In this document: positions 7,873 to 16,483 of the stretch, piece by piece
How positions within the stretch are numbered: the first letter of the stretch is position 1
Layout of the letters: every line of letters starts with the position of its first letter
Source: BA4 sp044376575
GTDB lineage: Bacteria > Bacteroidota > Bacteroidia > CAIKAF01
Direction: 5' to 3'
Assembly: GCA_044376575.1 (NCBI GenBank)
Contig: JBILKR010000002.1
Span: forward strand, 124,001-188,000
Length of the DNA stretch: 64,000 bases
Notes under the pieces: generated by a model
What the model saw: the letters and a program-made list of their open reading frames with translations, nothing else
Told to the model about the DNA's origin: nothing
Database searches by the model: none
Program-made: the position numbers and the translations under genes

Positions 7873-8859
7873 ATGAAAATAAATACCAACATATTTGCCT
7901 ATCAGTTTGGATTCATTCATCCGCAGGAGTGTTGGGAATGGATGGTGAAAGATGCGCGTTATAAAGAAATGATTATCCCCAAAAAAAATGGGAAAATACG
8001 TGTAGTGCATGAGCCCGATGAAATCATGAAATCGGTGCATGCTTACCTCAAGCCGATGCTTCAGCATACATATATGATAGCATTGTCACAGATGCATCAT
8101 CCGGCCATACATCCACCGTTAACTAATGAAGGTAAATCTGTTTTTCAATTACCGGTTACAGAACATGCCGCACGATTTGTAAAGAAGAAGTACATCTGCA
8201 AATTTGATATTCATCATTTTTATCCCTCGGTTTCAAGAGAGATAATTTTTACAATGCTTACATCCTCACCTTATCATGTAGATAAAGAAACGGCTGCGCT
8301 TGTTTCAATGGCATGCACACATAAAAATCAAATGGTACAGGGAGCATCTACTTCTCCGGTACTTGGCGATATGCTTTTTTTAATGAATGACTTGTATTTT
8401 TTCGAACATTATTTTTATCGTGGAATTATTTATGGCAGATATGTAGATGATATTATTTTTGCTTCTGATGAACCGCTCCCCTTTGAAGAAATAAAAAGAG
8501 ATCTCATTCAAAAACTTCACCCATTGGGATTGAAAATTCATGAGAAAAAAACAGGAAGTTTTGGCCCGCAACATCGACGCACAGTTACCGGTATCACCAT
8601 TAATGAGAAATTGAATGTGTCGCGAAATTATATCCGTCATCTGAGAGCTATTTTACATGACTGGAAACAACACGGAATTGATAATGCTACGGCATCTCAT
8701 TTTCATCTGTTGTTACCTGAAGTTAATGAACATGTTAAAAGTAATTTTATTAAACGTGTGCAAGGTTTGGTCTCCTGGGTTGGGCAAGTGAGAGGCCAAA
8801 ACGATGCGATTTATCTACGTATGAAAAACCAATACAAGGAGTTGAGGGATATTAAATGA
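7873..8859 (+). CDS. Retron-type reverse transcriptase
   Basis: 328 residues, the usual size of a free-standing retron RT. Motifs in order: IIPKKNGKIRVVHEP (34-48), motif A FDIHHFYPSV with catalytic Asp112, motif B QGASTSPVLGD (156-166), the active site RYVDDII with Asp192 and Asp193, and VTGITINEKLNVSRN (238-252) followed by LRAILHDW. The VTG triplet marks the retron-specific Y region that binds the msr RNA. The retron X-region motif NAxxH reads HAARF (98-102), so that motif is altered, and YADD reads YVDD. No maturase or endonuclease domain is present, which argues against a group II intron. A structured segment with complementary ends lies directly upstream. It should copy part of that RNA into cDNA; the effector, if any, is unknown. 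Confidence 0.88.
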   Translation: MKINTNIFAYQFGFIHPQECWEWMVKDARYKEMIIPKKNGKIRVVHEPDEIMKSVHAYLKPMLQHTYMIALSQMHHPAIHPPLTNEGKSVFQLPVTEHAARFVKKKYICKFDIHHFYPSVSREIIFTMLTSSPYHVDKETAALVSMACTHKNQMVQGASTSPVLGDMLFLMNDLYFFEHYFYRGIIYGRYVDDIIFASDEPLPFEEIKRDLIQKLHPLGLKIHEKKTGSFGPQHRRTVTGITINEKLNVSRNYIRHLRAILHDWKQHGIDNATASHFHLLLPEVNEHVKSNFIKRVQGLVSWVGQVRGQNDAIYLRMKNQYKELRDIK

Positions 8860-8911
8860 TTCTATATATTTGATAGCTTCATACACTTAGAATAATTTTC
8901 TTTCTTTTTTA

Positions 8912-9385
8912 TTATTTGAAGAATTTTTGATAATCAGGATTGTTTGGCGTAATAACTACATAAATTGTATCAACAACTTTTCCTGAAGATTTTTGCTGTT
9001 GACTTCCATTAAATGCATTTCCAAAATTCTTTTCAAGTACTTCTACTTCGGTAATAAAATGATTTGTTTCACCTCTGTTATTAAACATATTTTTACCAGC
9101 CGTTTCATGGTAAACTAATTTTACCTTCCAGCCATGTTGAGCTGCAGAATCAAGTATATTGATGATTTTCGGGTCTGGGTTATCATTGTCAATTGAAAAA
9201 TCAAAAGGAACACTACTATTCATTCCTGTTTGAGTTACGTTTAAATGACCTTCCCAGCTTTTCCAAATTAAGCCGGTCTCTGAAAACTGGGTAATTACGC
9301 CAATTCTTTCGCCATTTGAATAATTTTCACTGCAACTAGTTGAAAGAATTAGACATGAGCAAATTAAAATCGAAATGTTTTTCAT
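8912..9385 (-). CDS. Hypothetical lipoprotein
   Basis: 157 residues with a lipoprotein signal (ISILICSCLILSTSC, cleavage before Cys18). The mature protein starts with a conserved-looking stretch, GERIGVITQFSETGLIWKSW, that I associate with small uncharacterised Bacteroidota proteins, some of which carry unreliable enzyme names in databases. The remainder is a compact alpha/beta domain ending NPDYQKFFK. It is convergent with the reverse transcriptase gene (52-base gap) and lies on the strand of the sucAB genes, but a terminator separates it from those. The function is unknown. Confidence 0.7.
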   Translation of the reverse strand: MKNISILICSCLILSTSCSENYSNGERIGVITQFSETGLIWKSWEGHLNVTQTGMNSSVPFDFSIDNDNPDPKIINILDSAAQHGWKVKLVYHETAGKNMFNNRGETNHFITEVEVLEKNFGNAFNGSQQQKSSGKVVDTIYVVITPNNPDYQKFFK

Positions 9386-9531
9386 TTTTTATTTCTTTTG
9401 AGTACGCGCCGTTTTTTTAAGTGGTGTCTGGTCTCCACTTTGGTGACTCAATAATACAATTTATTTTCCATACGGAGTAGTTAGAGCGTTGTCTTAATCT
9501 TTATTTGTATGTAAAGATGTCTACTATTGAA

Positions 9532-9560
9532 TAAAAAAAAGAGCAACAAAATTGTTGCTC
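9532..9560 (-). terminator. Rho-independent terminator of the sucAB operon
   Basis: The hairpin GAGCAACA with TGTTGCTC (9541-9548 and 9553-9560) is flanked on both sides by runs of A and T. It can end transcription of sucA-sucB on the minus strand, where the T run corresponds to 9533-9540, and is symmetric enough to work in both directions. Confidence 0.85.
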
Positions 9561-9588
9561 TTTTTTTTATTCTTTTTTGAAAACCTAT

Positions 9589-10827
9589 TTACAATCCCAG
9601 CAATACTTCATTTGGTGATTTGCCTCCGAACAGCATCCTCTCAGGATTCTCTAGCATCTCTTTTACTTTTACAAGGAACCCAACAGATTCTTTTCCGTCA
9701 ATAATTCTGTGATCGTAACTCAACGCTACATACATCATCGGTCTGATTTTCATTTCACCATTGATCACCATTACACGATCCTGAATTTTATGCATCCCTA
9801 AAATGGCTACTTGTGGTGGATTGATAATCGGTGTGCTCATCAATGAACCAAATACTCCGCCGTTGGTAATTGTAAATGTACCGCCGGTCATATCTTCAAT
9901 TGTAATTTTTCCGTCTCTTGCTTTAATCGCCAGGTCTTTTATTCCTGATTCAATTTGTGCCAGGCTCATGGATTCGGCATTTCTCAATACCGGAACCATT
10001 AATCCTTTGGGCGTGCTCACAGCAATACCAATATCTGCATACTGATGATAAATGATTTCATCTCCATCAATCATTGCATTTACAGCAGGATAATGATTCA
10101 ACGCTTCGGTCACAGCCTTGGTAAAGAAGCTCATGAAGCCAACACCAACTCCGTGTTTTTTCTCAAACAATTCTTTGTATGATTTTCTGATTTCCATCAT
10201 TGCTGTCATGTCCACTTCATTGAATGTGGTGAGCATGGCAGTTTCATTTTTAACGGATACCAGTCTTTCGGCTACTTTTTTTCTGAGCATCGTCATTTTT
10301 TGGCGCGATGTATCTCTTGATCCACCCCATCCCGCAGCTGCGCTTGCATCAAATCCATTGGACAGATGCGCAAGCACATCGCCTTTGGTAATGCGACCTC
10401 CCGGACCTGACCCCTGAATTTGTGCAGGAGAAATATTTTTCTCAGCCATTATTTTACCGGCAGCAGGTGAAGGTGTTCCCTGTGCATAGGATTTTTCCTG
10501 AGCAACAGCTGTTTCTTTTACAGGTTCTTTTTTTGCTTCCAGAGTAGCTGCTTTTACAGGTTCTTTTTTAGGTTCGTCAGCGGGTGCTTTTGCATCTGTA
10601 TTGATTTTACAGATTACCGAGCCCACGTCAACCGTGTCTCCCTCCTGAGCTAAAATTTCCAATGCTCCTGATTCTTCAGCAGAAATGGCTAAGGTGGCTT
10701 TATCTGAATCAACCTCTACAATCTCTTCGTCTTTGCGAACATACTCGCCATTCTTTTTTAACCAGCGTGCAATTTGCACTTCGGAGATGGATTCACCTGG
10801 GCTGGGGACTTTCATTTCTATAATCAT
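9589..10827 (-). CDS. sucB: Dihydrolipoyllysine succinyltransferase (E2 of 2-oxoglutarate dehydrogenase)
   Basis: 412 residues. An N-terminal lipoyl domain carries the lipoylated Lys in EVDSDKATLAI (about residue 43). After an Ala/Lys/Pro-rich linker comes the peripheral subunit-binding domain (SPAAGKIMAEKNI to GRITKGDVLAHL, about 118-155). The catalytic acyltransferase domain has the SYDHRIIDG motif with the active-site His and Asp near the C-terminus. The enzyme transfers the succinyl group to CoA in the citric acid cycle. I chose the ATG at 10827 over the GTG one codon earlier. The gene is 32 bases after sucA on the same strand and is followed by a terminator. No E3 gene is in the window. 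Confidence 0.95.
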   Translation of the reverse strand: MIIEMKVPSPGESISEVQIARWLKKNGEYVRKDEEIVEVDSDKATLAISAEESGALEILAQEGDTVDVGSVICKINTDAKAPADEPKKEPVKAATLEAKKEPVKETAVAQEKSYAQGTPSPAAGKIMAEKNISPAQIQGSGPGGRITKGDVLAHLSNGFDASAAAGWGGSRDTSRQKMTMLRKKVAERLVSVKNETAMLTTFNEVDMTAMMEIRKSYKELFEKKHGVGVGFMSFFTKAVTEALNHYPAVNAMIDGDEIIYHQYADIGIAVSTPKGLMVPVLRNAESMSLAQIESGIKDLAIKARDGKITIEDMTGGTFTITNGGVFGSLMSTPIINPPQVAILGMHKIQDRVMVINGEMKIRPMMYVALSYDHRIIDGKESVGFLVKVKEMLENPERMLFGGKSPNEVLLGL

Positions 10828-10859
10828 CACTTATCGATGTTATGGTTTATATTTTAAAA

Positions 10860-13586
10860 TTAAATTTTTCCAATTGCTTCTTCAAGTACTGCACGATGTC
10901 TGGCTGCTGCCATCTTTGCAGACCCTGTTGCAGGACTTGCGCTTGCCGGCTGAGCAACTACAGTAATTTTCTTGTCAAATCCTTTGCTCATCACTCTCAG
11001 TAAGAATCCCCATGCACCCATGTTCTCAGGCTCTTCCTGCGCCCAGATAATCTCTTTGGCATCTTTATATTTTTTAATGATGGCCTGTACCTGTTCTGTA
11101 GGAAAAGGGAACAATTGCTCAATCCTTACAATGGCTACTTTATATTTTGTTTTTGCACGATATTCAACCAGGTCATAATACACTTTACCACTGCAGAAGA
11201 CTAACTTTTCAATTCCTTTGCCATCCATTTCCGGATCATCCAACACCTCATTAAATTTCCCATCTTCAAACTCTTTTAATGAGCTTACACAAGAAGGATG
11301 TCGTAATAAACTCTTTGGAGACATTACCACCAATGGCTTGCGGAATGGACGTGCATTTTGTCTGCGCAATGCATGATAAAAGTTGGCAGGCGTAGTACAG
11401 TTTACTACTTGCATATTTTGTTCTGCACATAAATTTAAGAAGCGTTCCAATCGAGCACTGGAGTGCTCTGCACCTTGTCCTTCATACCCATGTGGCAATA
11501 GCAACACAATGTTATTTTGTGTTTTCCATTTGTCTTCTGCACTGCTCAGGTATTGATCAATGATGATTTGTGCACCGTTATTGAAGTCTCCGAACTGCGC
11601 TTCCCACAAGGTGAGCCCATCTGGAGTACCCAGTGCATATCCATAATCAAAACCCATCACTGCATATTCAGAAAGCAATGAATTATAAACAGTAAAAGGA
11701 GCTTGTTTGGAATGAATATTATTCAGGGGCGTGTATTCTTCTTCGGTGTCTTCCATTTTTAAAATGGCATGACGGTGAGAGAATGTTCCGCGCACACAAT
11801 CCTGCCCGCTCAATCGTACTTTCTTACCTGCATCCAGATAAGTAGCATACGCCAGCAACTCGCCTAACGCCCAGTCTAACTTATCGTTTTTAATCATCTC
11901 TAGGCGGTCAGCATAAATTTTTACAATCTTACGGTTGAAGTTTTTTCCATCCGGTAAAACAGTAATTTTTTCAAGCAGTTCCTGGATTTTTTTCTTTGGC
12001 AATCCTGTGTCTGGACTGGAAGCAAAATCTTTTAATTCAGATAAACGGAAATCTTTATACAACTCGTTGAGGAAAGGTTTTACTTCTCCTTTAGAAGCTG
12101 CTTTTGCTTTATCCATGTTTGCATCTAGCTCTTTGGTGAGGCTTTCCTCAATGCCTTTGATTTCATCAGAAGTAAATATACCCGAACTAATCAATTGATC
12201 TGCATATAAACGGAACGGATCCGGATGTTTGTCGATAGATTTGTATAAAAGTGGCTGTGTAAAACGAGGCTCATCCCCTTCGTTATGTCCGTGTTTACGA
12301 TAGCCTAACAGGTCTATAAAAATATCTTCGTGGTAGCGCTGACGATATTCGATAGCCAGTTCTACTGCCTTGATTACGCTCTCTACATCGTCTGCATTTA
12401 CATGGAATACAGGAGCAAGCACAACTTTAGCTATATCCGTACAATAGGTACTGCTTCTGCCTTCAAGGTAATTGGTTGTAAAACCTACCTGATTATTTAC
12501 TACCATGTGAATGGTTCCACCGGTGCGGTATCCATCCAGCTTCGACATCTGCACCACTTCGTAAACCACGCCTTGTCCTGCAATGGCGGCATCGCCGTGA
12601 ATCAGTATTGGTGCAATTTTATTGTAATCTCCGTTGTAATCGTGATCTGCTTTTGAGCGAGTTAATCCTTCACAAACAGGTCCCACTGTTTCAAGATGAG
12701 AGGGATTGGGAAGTAAATTCATTTTCACTTTTTTCCCACTAATCGCATCAATGGAATTATTATATCCGAGGTGATATTTTACGTCACCATCAAAACGAAC
12801 TTCATCATACTCGTATCCTTCAAATTCCTTGAATATTTTTTCGTAAGGTTTTTGAAAAATATTGGCCAGTACGTTTAATCGTCCGCGGTGGGCCATCCCA
12901 ATCACAAACTCTTCAATGCCCAGTTCCGCACCACGTGTAGTTACGGTGTCCAGTGCAGGGATTAATGATTCGCCTCCTTCAAGAGAGAAACGTTTTTGTC
13001 CTACAAATTTTTTATGCAGGTATTTTTCAAAACCAACGGCCTGTTGAAGTTTTGTGAGAATCCTTTTGCGTTTGTCTTTTGTAAAAGCATTCTCTTTTAT
13101 TAGTCCGTCAAATTTTTTCTTGAGCCATTCAATTTTTTCAGGATCTCGGATATACATGAATTCAATCCCGATGTGCTGACAGTAAATTTGTTGTAAATGG
13201 TCTACAATTTTTTCAAGGGTTGCCGCGCCGATTCCAATTTCGTTACCGGCCTGAAAAACGGTTTTTAAATCACTTTTCTCCAATCCGAAATTTTCAATCT
13301 CAAGGGTAGGAAAATATTTTCTACGTTCTCTAACCGGATTTGTTTGCGTAAACAAGTGTCCGCGCTGACGATACCCATTGATCAGGGCCATCACTTTAAA
13401 TTCTTTAGTGAATTGTTGAGGAACAGCACCGCCGGCTTTTACTTCATAATGTGTGCGGGCGAATTCAAAGCCTTCGAAAAATTTTTGCCAACCCTCACTT
13501 ACGGATGAATTGTCTTCCAAATATTGCCTGTATAACGCATCTACCGCCTCGGGGGTGGCATTGCTCAGGTATGAATATTTATCCAT
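10860..13586 (-). CDS. sucA: 2-oxoglutarate dehydrogenase E1 component
   Basis: 908 residues, the normal length for the family. It begins with the short N-terminal segment that contacts E2 (MDKYSYLSNATPEAVDALYRQ) and has the thiamine diphosphate-dependent core: FVIGMAHRGRLNVLAN, the metal-binding HGDAAIAGQGVVYE, and DLLGYRKHGHNEGDEP. The transketolase-like C-terminal half includes LLLPHGYEGQGAEHSSARLE. It decarboxylates 2-oxoglutarate and succinylates the lipoyl group of SucB. The gene is the first of the sucA-sucB pair. A TAACTTTG -7-like element lies 31-38 bases upstream (13617-13624, minus strand). The sequence is intact. Confidence 0.97.
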   Translation of the reverse strand: MDKYSYLSNATPEAVDALYRQYLEDNSSVSEGWQKFFEGFEFARTHYEVKAGGAVPQQFTKEFKVMALINGYRQRGHLFTQTNPVRERRKYFPTLEIENFGLEKSDLKTVFQAGNEIGIGAATLEKIVDHLQQIYCQHIGIEFMYIRDPEKIEWLKKKFDGLIKENAFTKDKRKRILTKLQQAVGFEKYLHKKFVGQKRFSLEGGESLIPALDTVTTRGAELGIEEFVIGMAHRGRLNVLANIFQKPYEKIFKEFEGYEYDEVRFDGDVKYHLGYNNSIDAISGKKVKMNLLPNPSHLETVGPVCEGLTRSKADHDYNGDYNKIAPILIHGDAAIAGQGVVYEVVQMSKLDGYRTGGTIHMVVNNQVGFTTNYLEGRSSTYCTDIAKVVLAPVFHVNADDVESVIKAVELAIEYRQRYHEDIFIDLLGYRKHGHNEGDEPRFTQPLLYKSIDKHPDPFRLYADQLISSGIFTSDEIKGIEESLTKELDANMDKAKAASKGEVKPFLNELYKDFRLSELKDFASSPDTGLPKKKIQELLEKITVLPDGKNFNRKIVKIYADRLEMIKNDKLDWALGELLAYATYLDAGKKVRLSGQDCVRGTFSHRHAILKMEDTEEEYTPLNNIHSKQAPFTVYNSLLSEYAVMGFDYGYALGTPDGLTLWEAQFGDFNNGAQIIIDQYLSSAEDKWKTQNNIVLLLPHGYEGQGAEHSSARLERFLNLCAEQNMQVVNCTTPANFYHALRRQNARPFRKPLVVMSPKSLLRHPSCVSSLKEFEDGKFNEVLDDPEMDGKGIEKLVFCSGKVYYDLVEYRAKTKYKVAIVRIEQLFPFPTEQVQAIIKKYKDAKEIIWAQEEPENMGAWGFLLRVMSKGFDKKITVVAQPASASPATGSAKMAAARHRAVLEEAIGKI

Positions 13587-13659
13587 GATAAAGTGTTATC
13601 CCTTTAATATTGGGCACAAAGTTATCAATTTTATTAAGTTAAGGCGCAGGAATAGGTAG

Positions 13660-14100
13660 GATTTTTTGGGGTGAGGGTTAGCCGTGAGGAGTTAGCTGTA
13701 AGCCTTGAATTGTATGGTCGTAGAGGTTATTGATGGCTCGGATTTTAGGGGGTTAGTCGTAAGCGGAGAAGAGTTAGCAGTAAAGCGTGAGCAGTGAACG
13801 GCGAAGTGTAAGGTGCCTGAGGCGCTCGAAGGCCCGGATTACTAGTCGTTAGCGGTTAGCCGTGAAGAGTTAGCGAAAATGAGTGAGTGGTGAAAGCGTT
13901 AACCGTTAACCGCTCACCCTTTACGATCTCCCTCAACCCTCAATCTAAACCCTCAAAAATATTTCGCCCTATGCCTTCGAGAGCCTAAGGCGCCGGGCTT
14001 GCTATTAATCGCAATAACAAACCACTAACGGCTAACTGTTAACCCTTAATTTTTTTCCTCAACCCTAAATCTTAAACCTCAATCTCAGTCCTCAATCTCA
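13660..14100. repeat. Non-coding imperfect palindromic repeat region
   Basis: This roughly 460-base gap between two minus-strand genes has no credible ORF and is built of degenerate short repeats. The left half is rich in GTTAGC and TGAG; the right half is rich in their complements CTAAC and CTCAACCCT. A 20-base unit occurs at 13677-13696 and 13855-13874 with one mismatch. Two 22-base arms (13812-13833 and 13973-13994, cores GCTCGAAGGC and GCCTTCGAGA) are reverse complements at 19 positions and enclose the centre with GTTAACCGTTAACCG. The region is more GC-rich than its surroundings. It resembles the intergenic palindromic repeats common in Bacteroidota, and may be a small non-autonomous mobile repeat or a folded RNA. 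Confidence 0.7.
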
Positions 14101-14102
14101 AA

Positions 14103-14804
14103 TTAGTATGATAATTCCATTCCTATTTTCATTAAAGGTAATTCCTGCAATACACTTCCATTTCGCCACAAGCCCGTAAACCGAACCGTTGTTATTGCCG
14201 CAAAATGCGACCACCCTAATTTTATATATGCTTCTCCGTAGTTCGGTTCTGTATAATTCAACTGATAAATATGCGTTTCCTTTTTTTCTCCACCTGGTAG
14301 TTGATCTATAAATGAATGATTGAACCTGGCAATCAGCACATGATTAACTCCGGTTTCTAAATATAATCCGTATTGATTTTGTTTCTGTAAACCAAGATTA
14401 AATCTTAGAAATGCTCCAGATACAAAGTTCTGCAGATTAAACCATTCTTGTTGATGCATCATCGTATCAGGAAGTAATTTATCATCCCGTTGAGTAATCT
14501 GAAATGTTTCTGTTGCATATTGAATCTTTGCACCAACATGCAGCCATTTTGTAATTTTTCTTTTATAATCAATACCCAGTCTGAAATTTACACTTGAGCC
14601 CAAGTCTAAAATTGCACCTGGCTCCTGCGATCCAACAGCCCATGAAAGTTGAGCATACGGATAAATCATATTGTCAGCATTTCGTCCCCATTTTCTGGGT
14701 GTGGTTTGATAAAACGCTGAATCTCGCTGAAAAATCATTCGTTGTGAAGACAGGGTAAATACAAACAAGATGAATGCAATGCTTATGAAAATATTTTTTT
14801 TCAT
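14103..14804 (-). CDS. Putative outer-membrane beta-barrel protein
   Basis: 233 residues with a signal peptide (MKKNIFISIAFILFVFTLSSQ). The rest is a series of alternating strands rich in aromatic residues (SWAVGSQEPGAILDLGSSV, VHVGAKIQYATETFQ-like, LRFNLGLQ, YGLYLETGVNHVL, AYIKLGWSHFAAITTVRF), ending in Ser-Tyr, which fits a small outer-membrane barrel. Its start overlaps the stop of the subtilase gene by 4 bases, so the two are translationally coupled and probably act together. The function is unknown. Confidence 0.65.
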   Translation of the reverse strand: MKKNIFISIAFILFVFTLSSQRMIFQRDSAFYQTTPRKWGRNADNMIYPYAQLSWAVGSQEPGAILDLGSSVNFRLGIDYKRKITKWLHVGAKIQYATETFQITQRDDKLLPDTMMHQQEWFNLQNFVSGAFLRFNLGLQKQNQYGLYLETGVNHVLIARFNHSFIDQLPGGEKKETHIYQLNYTEPNYGEAYIKLGWSHFAAITTVRFTGLWRNGSVLQELPLMKIGMELSY

Positions 14805-16402
14805 TCTATGTTAATTTGATGTGTATAACCACTACAATGGAATCTTAATATATCTCCTCTATCTATGTTGCAAATATTAAAAACAGGAAATAATAAATCA
14901 TCTTTTATCCCTATCTCTGGGTTTTTTAAAATAAAAGGAGATGATGATGTGATTTCAATTACACCATATCGTTTCAGTATTCCTGTTCGTGATTGCACAT
15001 GAAAATAAAATAAAGGATGTACATCCTGAGATGAAAACCAGCTTGAATCAATGGAAACCATATAATTATCATCAATATTTTTTACTGTAAAAGAAGGATA
15101 AGGTCTTGCATTATAAAATAAAGATGCGGCCTGAGGAATTCCAAACCCATGTGCATAATCAAAATAAGGAGAAAGATGGCTACAGTTTTCTATGATTTTT
15201 TTTAATACTAAAGGATGTAATGTATCTTGGTGTAATTGAAACACACACGCTGCAAAACCGGCAACCAGTGGGGAAGAAAAAGAAGTACCTTCAGCAGTTG
15301 ATAATCCCTGAGCGTTATATACCGCAACCCAACCCGGCGCACATACATTGGGTTTTAAGCGACCATCAGCTGTTGGTCCAACAGAACTAAATCCGGTTTG
15401 GAGATCATCTTCAGGATCAGTTGCACCAACTGTTAATGAATGATCTGCATCAGAAGGTATAATGATTGATTTCCAGTCGCCGTTAAATTCATTTCCAGCA
15501 GCATTTATTAATAATATCCCTTTATCAGAAACAGTATTTGCAACTTTAGAAATTCTTGATTGTCCGTTTAACTGCGATTGATCATACCTCGGAAGTGTAT
15601 ATCCCAATGAACTATTGATGATTGATGCACCATGCTGGTCGGCCCATTCCAACGCAGCAATCCATCGGTCTTCTTCAATAATATTTTCAACCCATTCAGA
15701 TTCTGTTCTCGCAAGTAAAAAAAAGGCCTCGGGAGCTAGTCCGGTTTGAATTGAATCCGTTTTACCTGCAATACATGACAACACCATTGTTCCGTGTTCT
15801 GATCCAACATATACATTTTCTTTTTTTGTAATAAAATCAAATGTGTTGAGAATACGTTTTTCACTGAATAAATTTTTAAATGCCGGTGATTGATCCACTC
15901 CCCTAAACCCCGCATCAATCACAGCAATAATGATACCTCTCCCCGCAAGGTTTTGTTGTTGCAACAATGGCTGACCTAATCGACTAAGTTGATACTGCGC
16001 TAAAAGTTCGGGGAGTGGTTTCTTTTTTTGATTTAAAATATGGGCAGTATAAAACTGTCCGTCTATTTTTTTAATTAAACTAACAAATGAAAAACTTTCA
16101 AGTATTTTTAACTGTTCGTCATTGGCAATAACAGAAACGGCATTGAGCCATCGGCTTTCATATCTAAGCGTATCAACAACTCCTGCAATTGAATCAGTGT
16201 ATGATTTACATACCGGAATATCTTTTTCATCCCAAGCAATGTTTTTCTTTTCTCTTCGAGTTATCGAATGTTCTGTGAAGTATTGTTGCGGCTCGAAAGT
16301 ATCCATCGATGGTTTATCATAAAAATAAATCCAGTAGGTTGACTGCGTGTAAGCAGACAACTTTGAAATAAAGAAAAAGAATAAAAAATATACTCTATTC
16401 AT
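14801..16402 (-). CDS. S8 family subtilisin-like serine protease
   Basis: 533 residues with a signal peptide (VYFLFFFFISKLSAYTQS) and a propeptide-like region (about 25-140). The S8 catalytic triad is complete: Asp in IIIAVIDAGFRGVD, His in VGSEHGTMVLSCIAG, and Ser in EGTSFSSPLVAGFAA. The oxyanion-hole Asn is in INAAGNEFNG. About 130 residues follow the Ser motif and form a C-terminal beta domain; I see no T9SS sorting domain, so the enzyme is probably periplasmic or secreted by another route. The downstream barrel gene overlaps it by 4 bases. It is divergent from nadD. Confidence 0.92.
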   Translation of the reverse strand: MNRVYFLFFFFISKLSAYTQSTYWIYFYDKPSMDTFEPQQYFTEHSITRREKKNIAWDEKDIPVCKSYTDSIAGVVDTLRYESRWLNAVSVIANDEQLKILESFSFVSLIKKIDGQFYTAHILNQKKKPLPELLAQYQLSRLGQPLLQQQNLAGRGIIIAVIDAGFRGVDQSPAFKNLFSEKRILNTFDFITKKENVYVGSEHGTMVLSCIAGKTDSIQTGLAPEAFFLLARTESEWVENIIEEDRWIAALEWADQHGASIINSSLGYTLPRYDQSQLNGQSRISKVANTVSDKGILLINAAGNEFNGDWKSIIIPSDADHSLTVGATDPEDDLQTGFSSVGPTADGRLKPNVCAPGWVAVYNAQGLSTAEGTSFSSPLVAGFAACVFQLHQDTLHPLVLKKIIENCSHLSPYFDYAHGFGIPQAASLFYNARPYPSFTVKNIDDNYMVSIDSSWFSSQDVHPLFYFHVQSRTGILKRYGVIEITSSSPFILKNPEIGIKDDLLFPVFNICNIDRGDILRFHCSGYTHQINIE

Positions 16403-16483
16403 GATATGGAAAGATAGATATTTTATTGAATGATTAAGCGCCTTTTGTTTAATTATTATCTTTGAAAAATTAATGTGCTATAA

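Noticed and set aside
7747..8067. 106-residue minus-strand ORF across the structured RNA and the RT start
   Set aside because: Antisense to the RT coding region, with no recognisable domain.
7873..8859. RT as part of a diversity-generating retroelement or group II intron
   Set aside because: Motif B reads QGASTSP rather than the DGR-type form, no template/variable repeat pair or Avd-like gene was seen, and no maturase or intron domains are present.
13660..14100. CRISPR array
   Set aside because: The repeats are degenerate, irregularly spaced and partly inverted, with no constant spacer length and no cas genes.
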